Below, piece by piece: positions 1 through 9,201 of a DNA stretch of 64,000 bases (position 1 is its first letter; every line of letters begins with the position of its first letter). The notes under the pieces are model-generated. The model worked only from the letters and a program-made list of their open reading frames with translations. It made no database searches and was not told where the DNA came from. The position numbers were made by a program, and so were the translations under genes. The stretch spans positions 207,902 through 271,901 of the forward strand of contig NZ_KB889965.1 in assembly GCF_000372865.1 (NCBI RefSeq), in the 5' to 3' direction. Source of the stretch: Methylosarcina fibrata AML-C10. GTDB taxonomy: Bacteria; Pseudomonadota; Gammaproteobacteria; Methylococcales; Methylomonadaceae.

Positions 1-89
1 GCGACGCCCGTCAATTGGCGATTTACGACGCAACAGGCACGACGTAAACTGGCTCGCCTGTATCCTTGTGTTTCTTCGTGACTGACTAC
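1..89 (+). mobile_element. Right end of a second IS630-family copy (window starts inside it)
   Basis: Bases 1-89 are identical to 5032-5120, the 3' end of the complete IS630-like element further right, and include the last codons of its second transposase frame (stop at 79-81) and the terminal repeat GACTGACTAC. A TA follows at 90-91, as expected for IS630 elements, which duplicate TA on insertion. The rest of this copy lies left of the window. It has the same orientation as the complete copy and abuts an open frame that runs into the next gene, so it has probably interrupted that gene. Confidence 0.9.
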
Positions 90-126
90 TAGCCAGCAAT
101 TCTCGAGACTAAGATTTCGAGACCGC

Positions 127-1530
127 TTGCCGACCTTAATTTCAGGACTTATCGATAGCAACCTCTTAGTGTGGCAAGAAAGAGTTGCCTCCTTACTGAA
201 TAGCGGAAGAAATCTTGATGATTCTGTTCGTTTCGAGATTACAACAACGAAAGGGGAATGCCTGACACGATTGCAAATAACCCGTTTCGATTGTCTGCTA
301 ATTGCTAATTATCCGGCAGGACATATCCGCTTGGCAGCGGAAAACCTCTCTAAGCTTGGAGATGATTGGCAACAACGGGTTAGGCTTGAAATGTTTCCAT
401 TATGGGTGCCATCGGCCCACCCCCTTCAATTAGAAGTTAATCAAGAACTAACGGCATGTTGGAATGTGCCCACCGATCTTATGCCGGGGCCATGGTGGAT
501 TATCGGTAGAGATGGAGATTGGGCTCGTTTTAGGCCTATTTTATGGTCGGTACCCGTAAACAATTACATTGATATGGGAGCAAAATCTACATCTTTATTG
601 ACGGAAGCAATTCGTGAGTCAGACCAGGAGCGACGTGAAACGCTTTTAGGTAAAGTACTAGGAGAGCTGGGAACAAACCCTGAACATCCCGACTGGTTCT
701 TGCTATTCGATTTGATCCGTCTATCCAGAGAATTCCCGACCAGTTCGCTCGATGTGCTTGTTCGCTTGGTATCTTATCCACAAACACTGGCCTTAGCCTT
801 GCTTAAAGCAGATGATGAATCATTTAACTGTGTTTGGTCATTGGCTGAGCAATTGCCCTTCTCTTGGAGCCTATTACCTACTCAATGTTGGAAAGAAGCA
901 GCAACACTTCATTTTTACAGCCTTCGGAATGCATTAGGCGAAATGGATGCAAATGGCGAATTGTTATTTTCTGTTTTTCAACAATTCCGCAATCGAGCCA
1001 GCTCTAGACGAGCTTATTGGACTGTTCTTTGCGATTGGCTGCACCAACAAATATTTTTAGAGCGGCCACTTAATAATACTTTGATTCGTGTCATGCGAAG
1101 ATGCCCCTCTTTTATAGACCAGCAAATTGAGGAAGTTGAAAAAGATTTGCAAGGGCGACATGATGCAGAGGAGCAGTGGCCACAGAGTAAAGAGGTCATG
1201 GAAAAAGTCAATCAGGGCTTGGTTGACGAGTTTTTTTTATTTCCCCATCTCTCTCCAGTATATCGCTCTGTTAGATGTGCTCCTTTTCTGGTCGCAAAAC
1301 TCAGTGTTAAAGGGTTGCATTGTCCAAATAATCTTGAGCCGAATATTAAAGGATCAGAATGGGTGGATTTAAATGAACAAAAATCCTATGCCATAACAGA
1401 TCGATTAATTTACGAACTCAGACTGATTAGAGCCTTTGATCCAGAGTGGTTTGATACAGTATATGCATTGGCTTTAACTTTTGAACTATCTCGTTTGCCT
1501 CAGCAAGTACCCCAGGAAGTGGCGTCATAA
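127..1530 (+). CDS. Partner gene of the giant helicase, 5'-truncated by IS630; possibly DruH-like
   Basis: Open frame of 467 codons as drawn from a TTG at 127, but the frame is open from 82, directly after the stop of the IS630 transposase end, so the natural start was very probably further left and was separated by the insertion. No catalytic motif is recognised; the product is a soluble, Trp/Leu-rich, mostly helical-looking protein. Its stop TAA (1528-1530) overlaps the ATG of the helicase gene by one base, which implies translational coupling and a shared function. In Druantia type III systems a large protein of unknown fold (DruH) precedes the DruE helicase, so a DruH-like C-terminal part is the favoured reading; this rests on context and not on a recognised domain. 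Low GC compared with the core genes agrees with transfer. Confidence 0.5.
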   Translation: MPTLISGLIDSNLLVWQERVASLLNSGRNLDDSVRFEITTTKGECLTRLQITRFDCLLIANYPAGHIRLAAENLSKLGDDWQQRVRLEMFPLWVPSAHPLQLEVNQELTACWNVPTDLMPGPWWIIGRDGDWARFRPILWSVPVNNYIDMGAKSTSLLTEAIRESDQERRETLLGKVLGELGTNPEHPDWFLLFDLIRLSREFPTSSLDVLVRLVSYPQTLALALLKADDESFNCVWSLAEQLPFSWSLLPTQCWKEAATLHFYSLRNALGEMDANGELLFSVFQQFRNRASSRRAYWTVLCDWLHQQIFLERPLNNTLIRVMRRCPSFIDQQIEEVEKDLQGRHDAEEQWPQSKEVMEKVNQGLVDEFFLFPHLSPVYRSVRCAPFLVAKLSVKGLHCPNNLEPNIKGSEWVDLNEQKSYAITDRLIYELRLIRAFDPEWFDTVYALALTFELSRLPQQVPQEVAS

Positions 1531-3989
1531 TGAATGTAAAAAAGTTTTATAGTGACCTTACCGTTCAACTTAATCGGCGCGCTACTCGTGCCTCATTAGG
1601 TTTACTGGGGTTTCGTAATGATGCTTTGAGGGAGTATCTTCGAGATTGTTTTAACCAGGATGCCGGCATCCCTGGCTCCTTCCTTGCCGATCCAGTATTT
1701 GAAGCTACATTCGGCTGGAAGCCAGCTGATAGAAGCTTAGGAGATTTAAAAGATAATTTGTTGCATCGGGATTTGATTAATGCCTTAAGCAACCCAGAGA
1801 AGAAAGATATATCAGAAGACTATTCCTTTTCTTTACAACAGCGCCCTTACCGTCATCAATTACAAGCTTGGCATGCACTCATTGAAGCACAACCACCACG
1901 ATCGGTATTGGTCACTAGCGGTACGGGGTCAGGTAAGACGGAATGTTTTTTAATTCCGATTCTGCATGATCTAGCTGCTGAGGTCGAACAAAGACAAAAT
2001 GCAACATTAACCGGCGTTAGAGCTCTGTTTATTTATCCTCTTAATGCGCTGATCAAAAGCCAGAAAGACCGATTGGTTGCATGGTCGGAACCATTTAAAG
2101 GTAAGATAAGATTCTGCTTATATAACGGCGATACACAAGATCAGGCAAAAAGCAATTGGTTAAGTGAAGTGGCTGGCCGGCGAACTTTGCGAGAAAATCC
2201 GCCGCCGATTTTAGTGACTAACGCAACCATGTTGGAGTATATGTTGGTCCGGAATGAAGACCGGCCAATTCTTGACCAATCTAAAGGCAAGTTGCGTTGG
2301 ATTGTCATTGACGAGGCACACACATATTTAGGGTCTCAAGCTGCTGAGCTGACTTTACTATTGAGGCGAGTCTTACACGCTTTTGGATGTACTCCCGATA
2401 ATGTTCATTTTATCGCTACATCTGCAACCCTAGGTGATAGCAGCGAAACGTCCCGTCAAAAATTGGCGGAATTCTTAGCAGATATAGCTGGTGTATCGCC
2501 GGACAGGGTCACTGTTGTTGAAGGAAGTAGGGAAGTTCCTGAATTAGGCGTTTCATTGCAACAGAAAAATGTTACTTGTCCTGATCTGCATGAATTAAGC
2601 AATTCAACAGCGACCGATCTTTTTAATAAATTAGCCAGTGATGCAAAAATTCGCAACTTGCGGGCTCGTCTTACTGAACGCCCAGCCCAGCTGACACATT
2701 TAAGTCAATTACTATATCAAGACACCAGCAGTCATTCACGTCAGACAACGCTTGAATTGTTAGATCTATGTAGTCAAGCTAAAAATGAAAAAAACGTACC
2801 CTTTTTACCGTTGAGAGGGCATCTTTTTCATCGTGCTTTGAACGGACTTTGGGCTTGCGCTAACCCGGCTTGTAAAGGCAGAAAAGATACGCATCTTGAT
2901 AATGAGCAATGGCCCTTTGGTGCCATCTTTCTGGAAAGGCGCGAACATTGTGAGCATTGTGAAATGCCGGTATTCGATTTGGTGCAATGTGGAGAATGCG
3001 GCAATGAGTTCTTGTCGGGGCAAGAAACTCACTATGATGGAAAAGATTGGTTAGAACAAAAACAATACGATCAGGATGAAGACGAATTTCAGCAAGAATT
3101 GGAGCCACTAGAAACTGAGGGAGAAAATGACTCAGAGGTACCGAATAGATCAAGCCAAGGATTTGTTAGGCTGATAACGGCCAGGAATTTGGTTCATGAT
3201 CAAGATATTGATTTGAGTCAAAACCGTCAGCTTGATCGGGATAAGAAACAAGGCATCCCTATTCACCTTTGCTTACCTAAAGATGATGAATTGCATGAAT
3301 TGCGCTGTCCTGTTTGTGGTGAAATTGAACGAATTGGCAAAACCTTATTTCGGCCCATACGACTCGGAGCTCCATTTTTACTGTCAACCGCCATCCCCGC
3401 TTTAATTGAGCCATTACCGCCGATGACTGGCGGCGAAGAAGCAAGGCCGCTTGAGGGTAAGCGCCTGATTACATTCACCGATAGCCGCCAGGGAACTGCG
3501 CGGTTTGCCGCTAAATTACAGCAAGATAGCGAGCGCAACTATGTTCGTAGTTTGCTTTACCATTCTCTGGCAGCAACCTTGCAGTCCATTGATGAAACGG
3601 CAATTGAACAATTAAAACAAGAAGTGGCCGTCCTTGAGCCACTTGCTGTAACTAATCCTGTGCTTCAAAACTTGCTTGAGCAAAAACGTCTGGAATTAGA
3701 AAAAAAGCAAAGTCCGCAGAGCGCTCAACTTCCATGGGAAGAAGCGGAAAATAAGCTCATGAACTCTGACGATTTCACTCGATGGATGTTGCGGAACCTA
3801 AAAGAACTGACATACAACCAGTTATCCGATCGCCAAATGGCTCGTTTATGTTTGCTTCGCGAGTTTTTTGTGCGGCCTAAGCGACAATTTTCTTTAGAAG
3901 GCTTAGGTCTAGTAGTCAGTCAATTTAAATCAAAAGGATATATTGGGCTTGTAAGTCACTCTATAGTGGCATTGATGGTTACTGATTGA
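1530..3989 (+). CDS. druE: DruE-like giant DEAD/DEAH helicase, 5' part, interrupted by IS630
   Basis: N-terminal part of a superfamily 2 helicase. Walker A (TSGTGSGKTE) lies at about residues 129-138, the DEAH box at 261-264 and SAT at 298-300, followed by cysteine pairs (ACANPAC, CEHCEMP, QCGECG) suggesting zinc binding, and a FTDSRQ segment near 650 typical of DUF1998-family helicases. Native coding ends at the TA at 3910-3911 (codon 794); the last 25 codons are read from the IS630 end. The continuation is at 5123-8965, and deleting the element with one TA restores a single frame of about 2,074 codons, close to the very large size of Druantia DruE. This half lacks motifs V and VI, so alone it should not be an active helicase. 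Alternatives are another DUF1998 helicase family, for instance of DISARM or Dpd type; size and the two-gene layout favour DruE. Confidence 0.7.
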   Translation: MNVKKFYSDLTVQLNRRATRASLGLLGFRNDALREYLRDCFNQDAGIPGSFLADPVFEATFGWKPADRSLGDLKDNLLHRDLINALSNPEKKDISEDYSFSLQQRPYRHQLQAWHALIEAQPPRSVLVTSGTGSGKTECFLIPILHDLAAEVEQRQNATLTGVRALFIYPLNALIKSQKDRLVAWSEPFKGKIRFCLYNGDTQDQAKSNWLSEVAGRRTLRENPPPILVTNATMLEYMLVRNEDRPILDQSKGKLRWIVIDEAHTYLGSQAAELTLLLRRVLHAFGCTPDNVHFIATSATLGDSSETSRQKLAEFLADIAGVSPDRVTVVEGSREVPELGVSLQQKNVTCPDLHELSNSTATDLFNKLASDAKIRNLRARLTERPAQLTHLSQLLYQDTSSHSRQTTLELLDLCSQAKNEKNVPFLPLRGHLFHRALNGLWACANPACKGRKDTHLDNEQWPFGAIFLERREHCEHCEMPVFDLVQCGECGNEFLSGQETHYDGKDWLEQKQYDQDEDEFQQELEPLETEGENDSEVPNRSSQGFVRLITARNLVHDQDIDLSQNRQLDRDKKQGIPIHLCLPKDDELHELRCPVCGEIERIGKTLFRPIRLGAPFLLSTAIPALIEPLPPMTGGEEARPLEGKRLITFTDSRQGTARFAAKLQQDSERNYVRSLLYHSLAATLQSIDETAIEQLKQEVAVLEPLAVTNPVLQNLLEQKRLELEKKQSPQSAQLPWEEAENKLMNSDDFTRWMLRNLKELTYNQLSDRQMARLCLLREFFVRPKRQFSLEGLGLVVSQFKSKGYIGLVSHSIVALMVTD

Positions 3990-3998
3990 GGTCAAGCA

Positions 3999-4475
3999 AT
4001 GCCAGCTCTTAAATACAAAGTCAATCTGACTGAAGACGAAAAGCGTGGCTTGGAAGCCATGATCAACAAAGGAAAAGCCGCGGCACGCCATCTGACACGC
4101 GCGCGAATTTTATTAAAAGCGGCAGCGGGTATTCAGGATAAAGACATTATCCAAGCTTTGGGTGTCTCGGAATCAATGGTGTTGACGACGCGCCAACGGT
4201 GTGTGGAAGAAGGCCCGGAAGCCGCCCTGAAAGAACGCCCCCGTCCAGGACGTGCCCCAAAACTGACGGAGAAGCAGGCCGCCCATATTATCGCCTTGGC
4301 TTGTAGTGAGGCGCCGACAGGGCATGATCACTGGACCTTGCGGTTGTTGGCGGACAAAGTGGTGGAATTAGCGTATGCCGACCGTTGCAGCTATGAAACC
4401 ATCCGTCAGCTTTTAAAAAAACACTCTCAAACCCTGGCAGAAGCAAGAGTGGTGCATTCCCGAGGTGAGTGCTGA
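3999..4475 (+). CDS. IS630 transposase, N-terminal frame (helix-turn-helix part)
   Basis: Encodes 158 residues. The first 120 or so form the DNA-binding region of IS630 transposases, with two helix-turn-helix units and the linker ALKERPRPGRAPKL before the conserved LTEKQ helix. The true family frame is left near the A7 run at 4415-4421; after that this frame reads non-homologous residues to a TGA. The sequence that continues the family (KPWQKQEWCIPEV) is in the frame one base ahead, so a full transposase needs a +1 (or -2) shift, or slippage on the A run. The start ATG at 3999 follows a GAGG at 3988-3991. It binds the IS ends in concert with the product of the second frame. Confidence 0.85.
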   Translation: MPALKYKVNLTEDEKRGLEAMINKGKAAARHLTRARILLKAAAGIQDKDIIQALGVSESMVLTTRQRCVEEGPEAALKERPRPGRAPKLTEKQAAHIIALACSEAPTGHDHWTLRLLADKVVELAYADRCSYETIRQLLKKHSQTLAEARVVHSRGEC

Positions 4476-5112
4476 ATTTGTCGCGGCGATGGAAGACGTG
4501 CTGGACCTTTATGAAGAACCCTACGATCCGTTGCGCCCGGTTGTGTGTTTCGACGAAAGTCCGAAGCAACTCATTGCGGAAGTCCGCCAACCTCTCCCGC
4601 CTGAGCCCGGTCAACCGGCCCGCTATGACACCGGCTATGAACGGAAAGGCGTCTGCGATTTGATGATGATCTGCGAACCTAAACGCGGTTTTCGGCAGGT
4701 GGACATCACCGCGCGGCGGACCAAAATCGAATTCGCGCACAGCATGAAGCATATCGCTGAACTTTATCCGGACGCGGCGGTGATCCGGGTGGTGCTGGAC
4801 AATCTGAATACCCATAAAATGGCGTCTTTGTATGAAGCCTTTCCAGCAGAGCAAGCCCGTGAATTGGCGCGACGGCTGGAGTTCCACTACACGCCCAAGC
4901 ATGGCAGTTGGCTAAACATCGCTGAGATCGAACTGGCCGTCTTGTCGAACATGTGTTTATCACAGCGGATACCGGACACAGAGAGCCTCCGGCGTGAGGT
5001 CGAAGCCAATATCCTACCGCGCAACACCAAGGCGACGCCCGTCAATTGGCGATTTACGACGCAACAGGCACGACGTAAACTGGCTCGCCTGTATCCTTGT
5101 GTTTCTTCGTGA
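4465..5112 (+). CDS. IS630 transposase, C-terminal DDE catalytic frame
   Basis: Encodes the RNase H-like DDE domain: first Asp in VVCFDES, second in VLDNLNTHK, and the glutamate in HGSWLNIAEIE, all in the expected order and spacing for IS630. The coding similarity begins upstream of the drawn start, at about 4417 (KNTLKPWQKQEW), so the domain is normally made by frameshifting from the first frame and not from its own start. It ends at 5112, just before the right terminal repeat. The catalytic residues are intact, so the element may be mobile if the frameshift works. Confidence 0.87.
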   Translation: MSAEFVAAMEDVLDLYEEPYDPLRPVVCFDESPKQLIAEVRQPLPPEPGQPARYDTGYERKGVCDLMMICEPKRGFRQVDITARRTKIEFAHSMKHIAELYPDAAVIRVVLDNLNTHKMASLYEAFPAEQARELARRLEFHYTPKHGSWLNIAEIELAVLSNMCLSQRIPDTESLRREVEANILPRNTKATPVNWRFTTQQARRKLARLYPCVSS

Positions 5113-5143
5113 CTGACTACTAGTTCAACTACGTTATCCAGGA

Positions 5144-8100
5144 TTGGATAAAGTTGAATTGCCGGCTGTTATGAAACAACGCAGCGTCAGCATTGAAGAA
5201 TGGCACGCTTTATTGCAGGTTGCGGTAGATTATGTTTTACGCACCAGCGGTCCGGCAATTTCAGCACCCAAAGATATAATCCGTTGGTTGGGGTATCCTT
5301 CACGCCCTATGTATATGCTCCAGCCTGGTTTTGCTAGAAAATCCCCCAAAACCCAAAGACTTTGGCCATCTATTCAAAATCAGCAATTCAAGCGAAATCG
5401 TCTGGTTCGGCTTTTAGCTTACGCTTTTAAACTCGACCTCGAATTACAAGAACATTGTCAACAATTGGAGGAATTATTGCTGGCTGTCTGGCAAGGCATT
5501 AAGCAAATTTTGACGCAAAGCGAAGATGGCTTTCAATTGGAATTGGATAAGCAGGCCGTATTGCAAGAGGTTCGTGAAGCTTGGTTTTGTCCAGTAACAC
5601 GCCGGCTGTTACCTGTCACTTTTAAAGGAGTTACGCCTTATTTACCAGCATCACCAGCGTCGGATGAAATGGCTTTGTGCCGAATAAAAGTAACTTTGCC
5701 TCGCGTGCCTAATCCATTTTGGCTGGGTAGATCTCTAAATGACATGAATAAATGGTTGGAAAGCAACACAGAAATATCTCACATTAGAAAATTAGGTGCA
5801 TGGCCTGATATTAGTGACCGGATAGTGATGCATAATCGGTATCTCAGGGCTCTGGAGCATTCAGCACAAATTTCAGGGAGTGAATTAAGCGCGCGGGAAA
5901 ATGCTTTTAAATCTGGTCAAGTTAATGTTTTAAGTTGTTCTACCACGATGGAAATGGGCGTCGATATTGGCGGTTTAAGCGCTGTAGCAATGAATAATGT
6001 TCCACCTCATCCAGCCAATTTTTTACAACGTGCCGGTCGAGCTGGACGCCGAGGAGAAACCTCCGCAGTAAGCTTTACACTATGTAAAGCTACACCGCAT
6101 GGCGAAGCGGTATTTAAAAATCCGCTGTGGCCGTTTGTAACTCGTCTAGCAATGCCTCAGGTAGCTTTACAAAGTGAGCCGATAATCCAACGCCATATCA
6201 ATGCTATGGCATTAGCGGCATTTTTAACCGATCGAGTACCGGACAGAACACATAAGGTAAATACCGGCTGGTTCTTCGAATCCCCTGTTGAAGGGGTATC
6301 GGCTCCCTGCGAAACATTTATAAACTGGTGTGAGACTCAAGCTACTCAGATTGAAAATTTGGTTCAAGGATTGATCACAGTCACTAAGCGCAGCATCCTT
6401 GCAGGGCGATCACCCGCTTACTTGTTGGATCGTTGCTCCTCTGCCGCTCGACTTATTTCTACTCGCTGGCGGAATGAGCTTGATGCTCTGCTTATTCAAT
6501 ATGATCTCGTTAAAACCAAAGAAGGAAACAGCAAACCCGAGCAAGCTATAGACATTCAAATAAAAAGAATAACGGGCGAATATCTGCTTGGCGTTCTGGC
6601 AAATTGGGGATTCTTACCAGGCTACGGTTTTCCAACCGATGTCGTACAACTGGTTACTACAACGCTTGAGGATATCACGCGTAAACGCATTGATTCCACG
6701 ACTTCAGAAAGGGAAGATAATCGTGCCAAACGCTCCGGTTTCCCTAGCCGCAATTTGGCCATTGCAATTCGAGACTACGCGCCAGGAACGGATACGGTTT
6801 TAGATGGCCGAGTGTACCGTAGCGGCGGTGTCACGTTAAATTGGCAAATGCCGGTGGAGATGAATGGTCAACCGGAAATACAAAATTTGCGTTGGGTTTG
6901 GCGTTGTGAAACCTGTGGCAATAATGGCACACGGCTGACAATACCGAATCGCTGTCCTCAATGCGGCGAAAGTAATGGGGAAAAACTTCTTCGGCAACGC
7001 TATTTGCAACCGGCAGGATTCGCTGTGGATATTCGCTGCCAACCCCATAACGATATAAGCATTCCGCAATATATTCCGGTTAGAGATCCTCTTATTTCAC
7101 TGGAGGGTATCGATTGGATGCCATTAGCAAATCCAGCTTTTGGTCGCTACCGAATTAGCACACAAGGACAACTTTTCCATCGCTCCGAGGGATTAAACGG
7201 CACAGGTTATGGTTTATGCCTTCGCTGCGGTATGGCCGATTCAATGACGGAAAAGGGTGAACTCCCCAAGGATTTTTCCGCACATAAACGCTTGCGGGGC
7301 GGGCGTATGGATGACCGCGAAAAAGAGTGCCCTGGAAACAACGAGGACTGGGCAATTCTTAAGGGAATTTATTTAGGTATATCGACACAAACGGAAGTGC
7401 TCGAGTTGCAGCTTAGGGATATAGAAGGAAAACCTATCGATCAAATGACGGCCTACACGCTAGCCATAGCGCTACGTCAAGCTTGGTGTCAATATTTAGG
7501 TATTGAAGAAAACGAAGTTGGTGCTCATGCAGCCCCCGTGCGGAATGAACTACAGCAATCGGCTTATGCTATTTACCTTTATGATATGGCTTGTGGTGGT
7601 GCTGGTTATGTCCGACAAGCCGGAGTTGAATTGCCAAAACTGCTTCGTAAAGCGCTTTCAGCTTTGGAATGTCCAAGGAATTGCGACTCCGCATGCCAAG
7701 CTTGTTTATTGACGTTCGATACGCAACATCACCAAAAAAACTTAAACCGTCACGCGGCGCTAACTTTATTATCAGGCGTCTATCTCAATGCCTTAGATAT
7801 TCCTGAACATCTTATGGCTTTTGGTTCAGAGAGCCACTTAGAAATGGAGCCTCTAATTCTGGCATTGAATAGGGAATGGCAGAAACATAACATAAATTTG
7901 GCGCGTATCTACCTTGGTGGAGATGCTTCTATATGGGAGCCATTAGCATGGCGTTTTAGAGATGAATTGAATCGTTTGAGTAGCGCAGGCATTAAATTAC
8001 AGTTAATAATCCCTGCCTCAATTTTATCTTCGCTAAACTCAAGCCAACGAGCCGAACTTTCTGCCGTTGCCGCTTATACAGGCGCAGAACTCTATAGCGC

Positions 8101-8965
8101 TAAGTCTCTTCATATGGATGGATCGCCCGCTTTACCCCTGATTCTTGAAATCGGTGCAGACCATTTCCATGTTCGCTGGGTAGCAAGCCATCAAAATGCG
8201 CTAGCTCCCACGCCTCACTGGGGAGCAGGTGGTGAATTGAGTGGTCAATATGTCTTATCTCGACAACAACAGCCTATTCCTTCTCAACCAGTTGAATGGA
8301 TAAAAATTAATCCAGCCGACTTACGAGATTCGCGTCCTGGTTTAACGGAATTAGCCATAGGTCCGGAATTAAACGGCCCATCTCTTTTATTTGGAGAAAA
8401 AGCATGGTCATTAATTATCGAACAGTCGCCGATATTTGAAAATAGATTAAGAGGTGAGATCAAACTATTAGAAGTGCATTACTCAGACCGTTACTTAAAG
8501 TTACCACTCACCTTGCTGCTTTTGCATAGTTTATTGAAGCAATTAATTAGCTTCTCAGACGGATTATCCGAAAGCACGAGAATATCTATTGAAACAGCCC
8601 AACTCATCCGTACAAAAGAAGAGATACCTCGCTTGTTTTATCATGATTGGAGAGAGAGCGAGGACAGACGCGAAGTAGTTAATGCGTGGTTCAGTACAGG
8701 TTTCCATAGCTTTATTTGGAATGAGTATCCGCTCCATGATCTACCTCATGAAAGAAAATTAGAGCTTACTTGGGCCGATGGTTCGCAATTTAAGATTATG
8801 TTGGACCAAGGTGTTGGTTATTGGCGAATTGTTCGGGGAGTACGAGCTGAATTTCCTTTCGAAGGCGAGATTAAACAACAGATCAATAAACTTTCAAATA
8901 CCAATCTTATGATCGAGGCAGGTAGTAAAAATCACCCAACATTTTGGTATTATGGAAAACTATAG
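5144..8965 (+). CDS. druE: DruE-like giant helicase, 3' part with DUF1998, separated by IS630
   Basis: The frame is open from 5123, directly after the duplicated TA; the ATG at 5144 is only the first possible start. It carries the second RecA-like lobe: motif V region STTMEMGVDIGGL and motif VI QRAGRAGRRGE, followed by a zinc-ribbon-like CETCGNN...CPQCGE, a DUF1998/MZB-like block (YLYDMACGGAGYV) and the cysteine cluster CPRNCDSACQACLL near codon 850. The last 400 or so residues are not assigned to a domain. With the 5' part it makes a protein of about 2,074 residues. DruE is required for Druantia anti-phage defence; here the helicase core is divided between two reading frames, so the system is probably silent while the element stays. 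The gene is AT-rich compared with the core genes of the window. Confidence 0.7.
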   Translation: MDKVELPAVMKQRSVSIEEWHALLQVAVDYVLRTSGPAISAPKDIIRWLGYPSRPMYMLQPGFARKSPKTQRLWPSIQNQQFKRNRLVRLLAYAFKLDLELQEHCQQLEELLLAVWQGIKQILTQSEDGFQLELDKQAVLQEVREAWFCPVTRRLLPVTFKGVTPYLPASPASDEMALCRIKVTLPRVPNPFWLGRSLNDMNKWLESNTEISHIRKLGAWPDISDRIVMHNRYLRALEHSAQISGSELSARENAFKSGQVNVLSCSTTMEMGVDIGGLSAVAMNNVPPHPANFLQRAGRAGRRGETSAVSFTLCKATPHGEAVFKNPLWPFVTRLAMPQVALQSEPIIQRHINAMALAAFLTDRVPDRTHKVNTGWFFESPVEGVSAPCETFINWCETQATQIENLVQGLITVTKRSILAGRSPAYLLDRCSSAARLISTRWRNELDALLIQYDLVKTKEGNSKPEQAIDIQIKRITGEYLLGVLANWGFLPGYGFPTDVVQLVTTTLEDITRKRIDSTTSEREDNRAKRSGFPSRNLAIAIRDYAPGTDTVLDGRVYRSGGVTLNWQMPVEMNGQPEIQNLRWVWRCETCGNNGTRLTIPNRCPQCGESNGEKLLRQRYLQPAGFAVDIRCQPHNDISIPQYIPVRDPLISLEGIDWMPLANPAFGRYRISTQGQLFHRSEGLNGTGYGLCLRCGMADSMTEKGELPKDFSAHKRLRGGRMDDREKECPGNNEDWAILKGIYLGISTQTEVLELQLRDIEGKPIDQMTAYTLAIALRQAWCQYLGIEENEVGAHAAPVRNELQQSAYAIYLYDMACGGAGYVRQAGVELPKLLRKALSALECPRNCDSACQACLLTFDTQHHQKNLNRHAALTLLSGVYLNALDIPEHLMAFGSESHLEMEPLILALNREWQKHNINLARIYLGGDASIWEPLAWRFRDELNRLSSAGIKLQLIIPASILSSLNSSQRAELSAVAAYTGAELYSAKSLHMDGSPALPLILEIGADHFHVRWVASHQNALAPTPHWGAGGELSGQYVLSRQQQPIPSQPVEWIKINPADLRDSRPGLTELAIGPELNGPSLLFGEKAWSLIIEQSPIFENRLRGEIKLLEVHYSDRYLKLPLTLLLLHSLLKQLISFSDGLSESTRISIETAQLIRTKEEIPRLFYHDWRESEDRREVVNAWFSTGFHSFIWNEYPLHDLPHERKLELTWADGSQFKIMLDQGVGYWRIVRGVRAEFPFEGEIKQQINKLSNTNLMIEAGSKNHPTFWYYGKL

Positions 8966-9201
8966 GCTGGTCTTTAAGTTTTGACAATTGATGAAGCGCT
9001 CAAATACGAGCACAAATCGCTCAAACGCTGCCACTGCCACGAAACGAATCGGGATCACTTCTCCAGAATTCAAACAGTAACGGATTCCGATCAATCAATA
9101 AGAGGCATTTTAGAATCAAGTCTCGCCGGCTAGTCAGGAAATAGACCGCTATTGTTTGAAAAGAGGAGAGGCATCAAGCTCAACAAAGGACAAAAATCAG
9201 A

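Larger units (their letters stand above)
3912..5120 (+). mobile_element. IS630-family insertion sequence (complete, 1,209 bp)
   Basis: The ends are inverted repeats (GTAGTCAGTCA at the left, TGACTGACTAC at the right), flanked by TA at 3910-3911 and 5121-5122, the 2-bp target duplication characteristic of the IS630/Tc1-mariner group. It carries two overlapping transposase frames. It lies inside the helicase gene, splitting codon 794 from the next. Removing 3912-5122 rejoins the host frame exactly, so the insertion is simple and probably recent. The right 89 bp are identical to bases 1-89 of the window, showing at least two near-identical copies about 5 kb apart in the same orientation. Confidence 0.93.

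Noticed and set aside
4288-4902. 204-codon frame antisense to the transposase
   Set aside because: Overlaps the recognised IS630 DDE code; no motif or start signal of its own.
8966-9201. Small gene or RNA between the helicase and jetD
   Set aside because: No frame with a ribosome site and no stable hairpin with a T run was found in the 236 bp.
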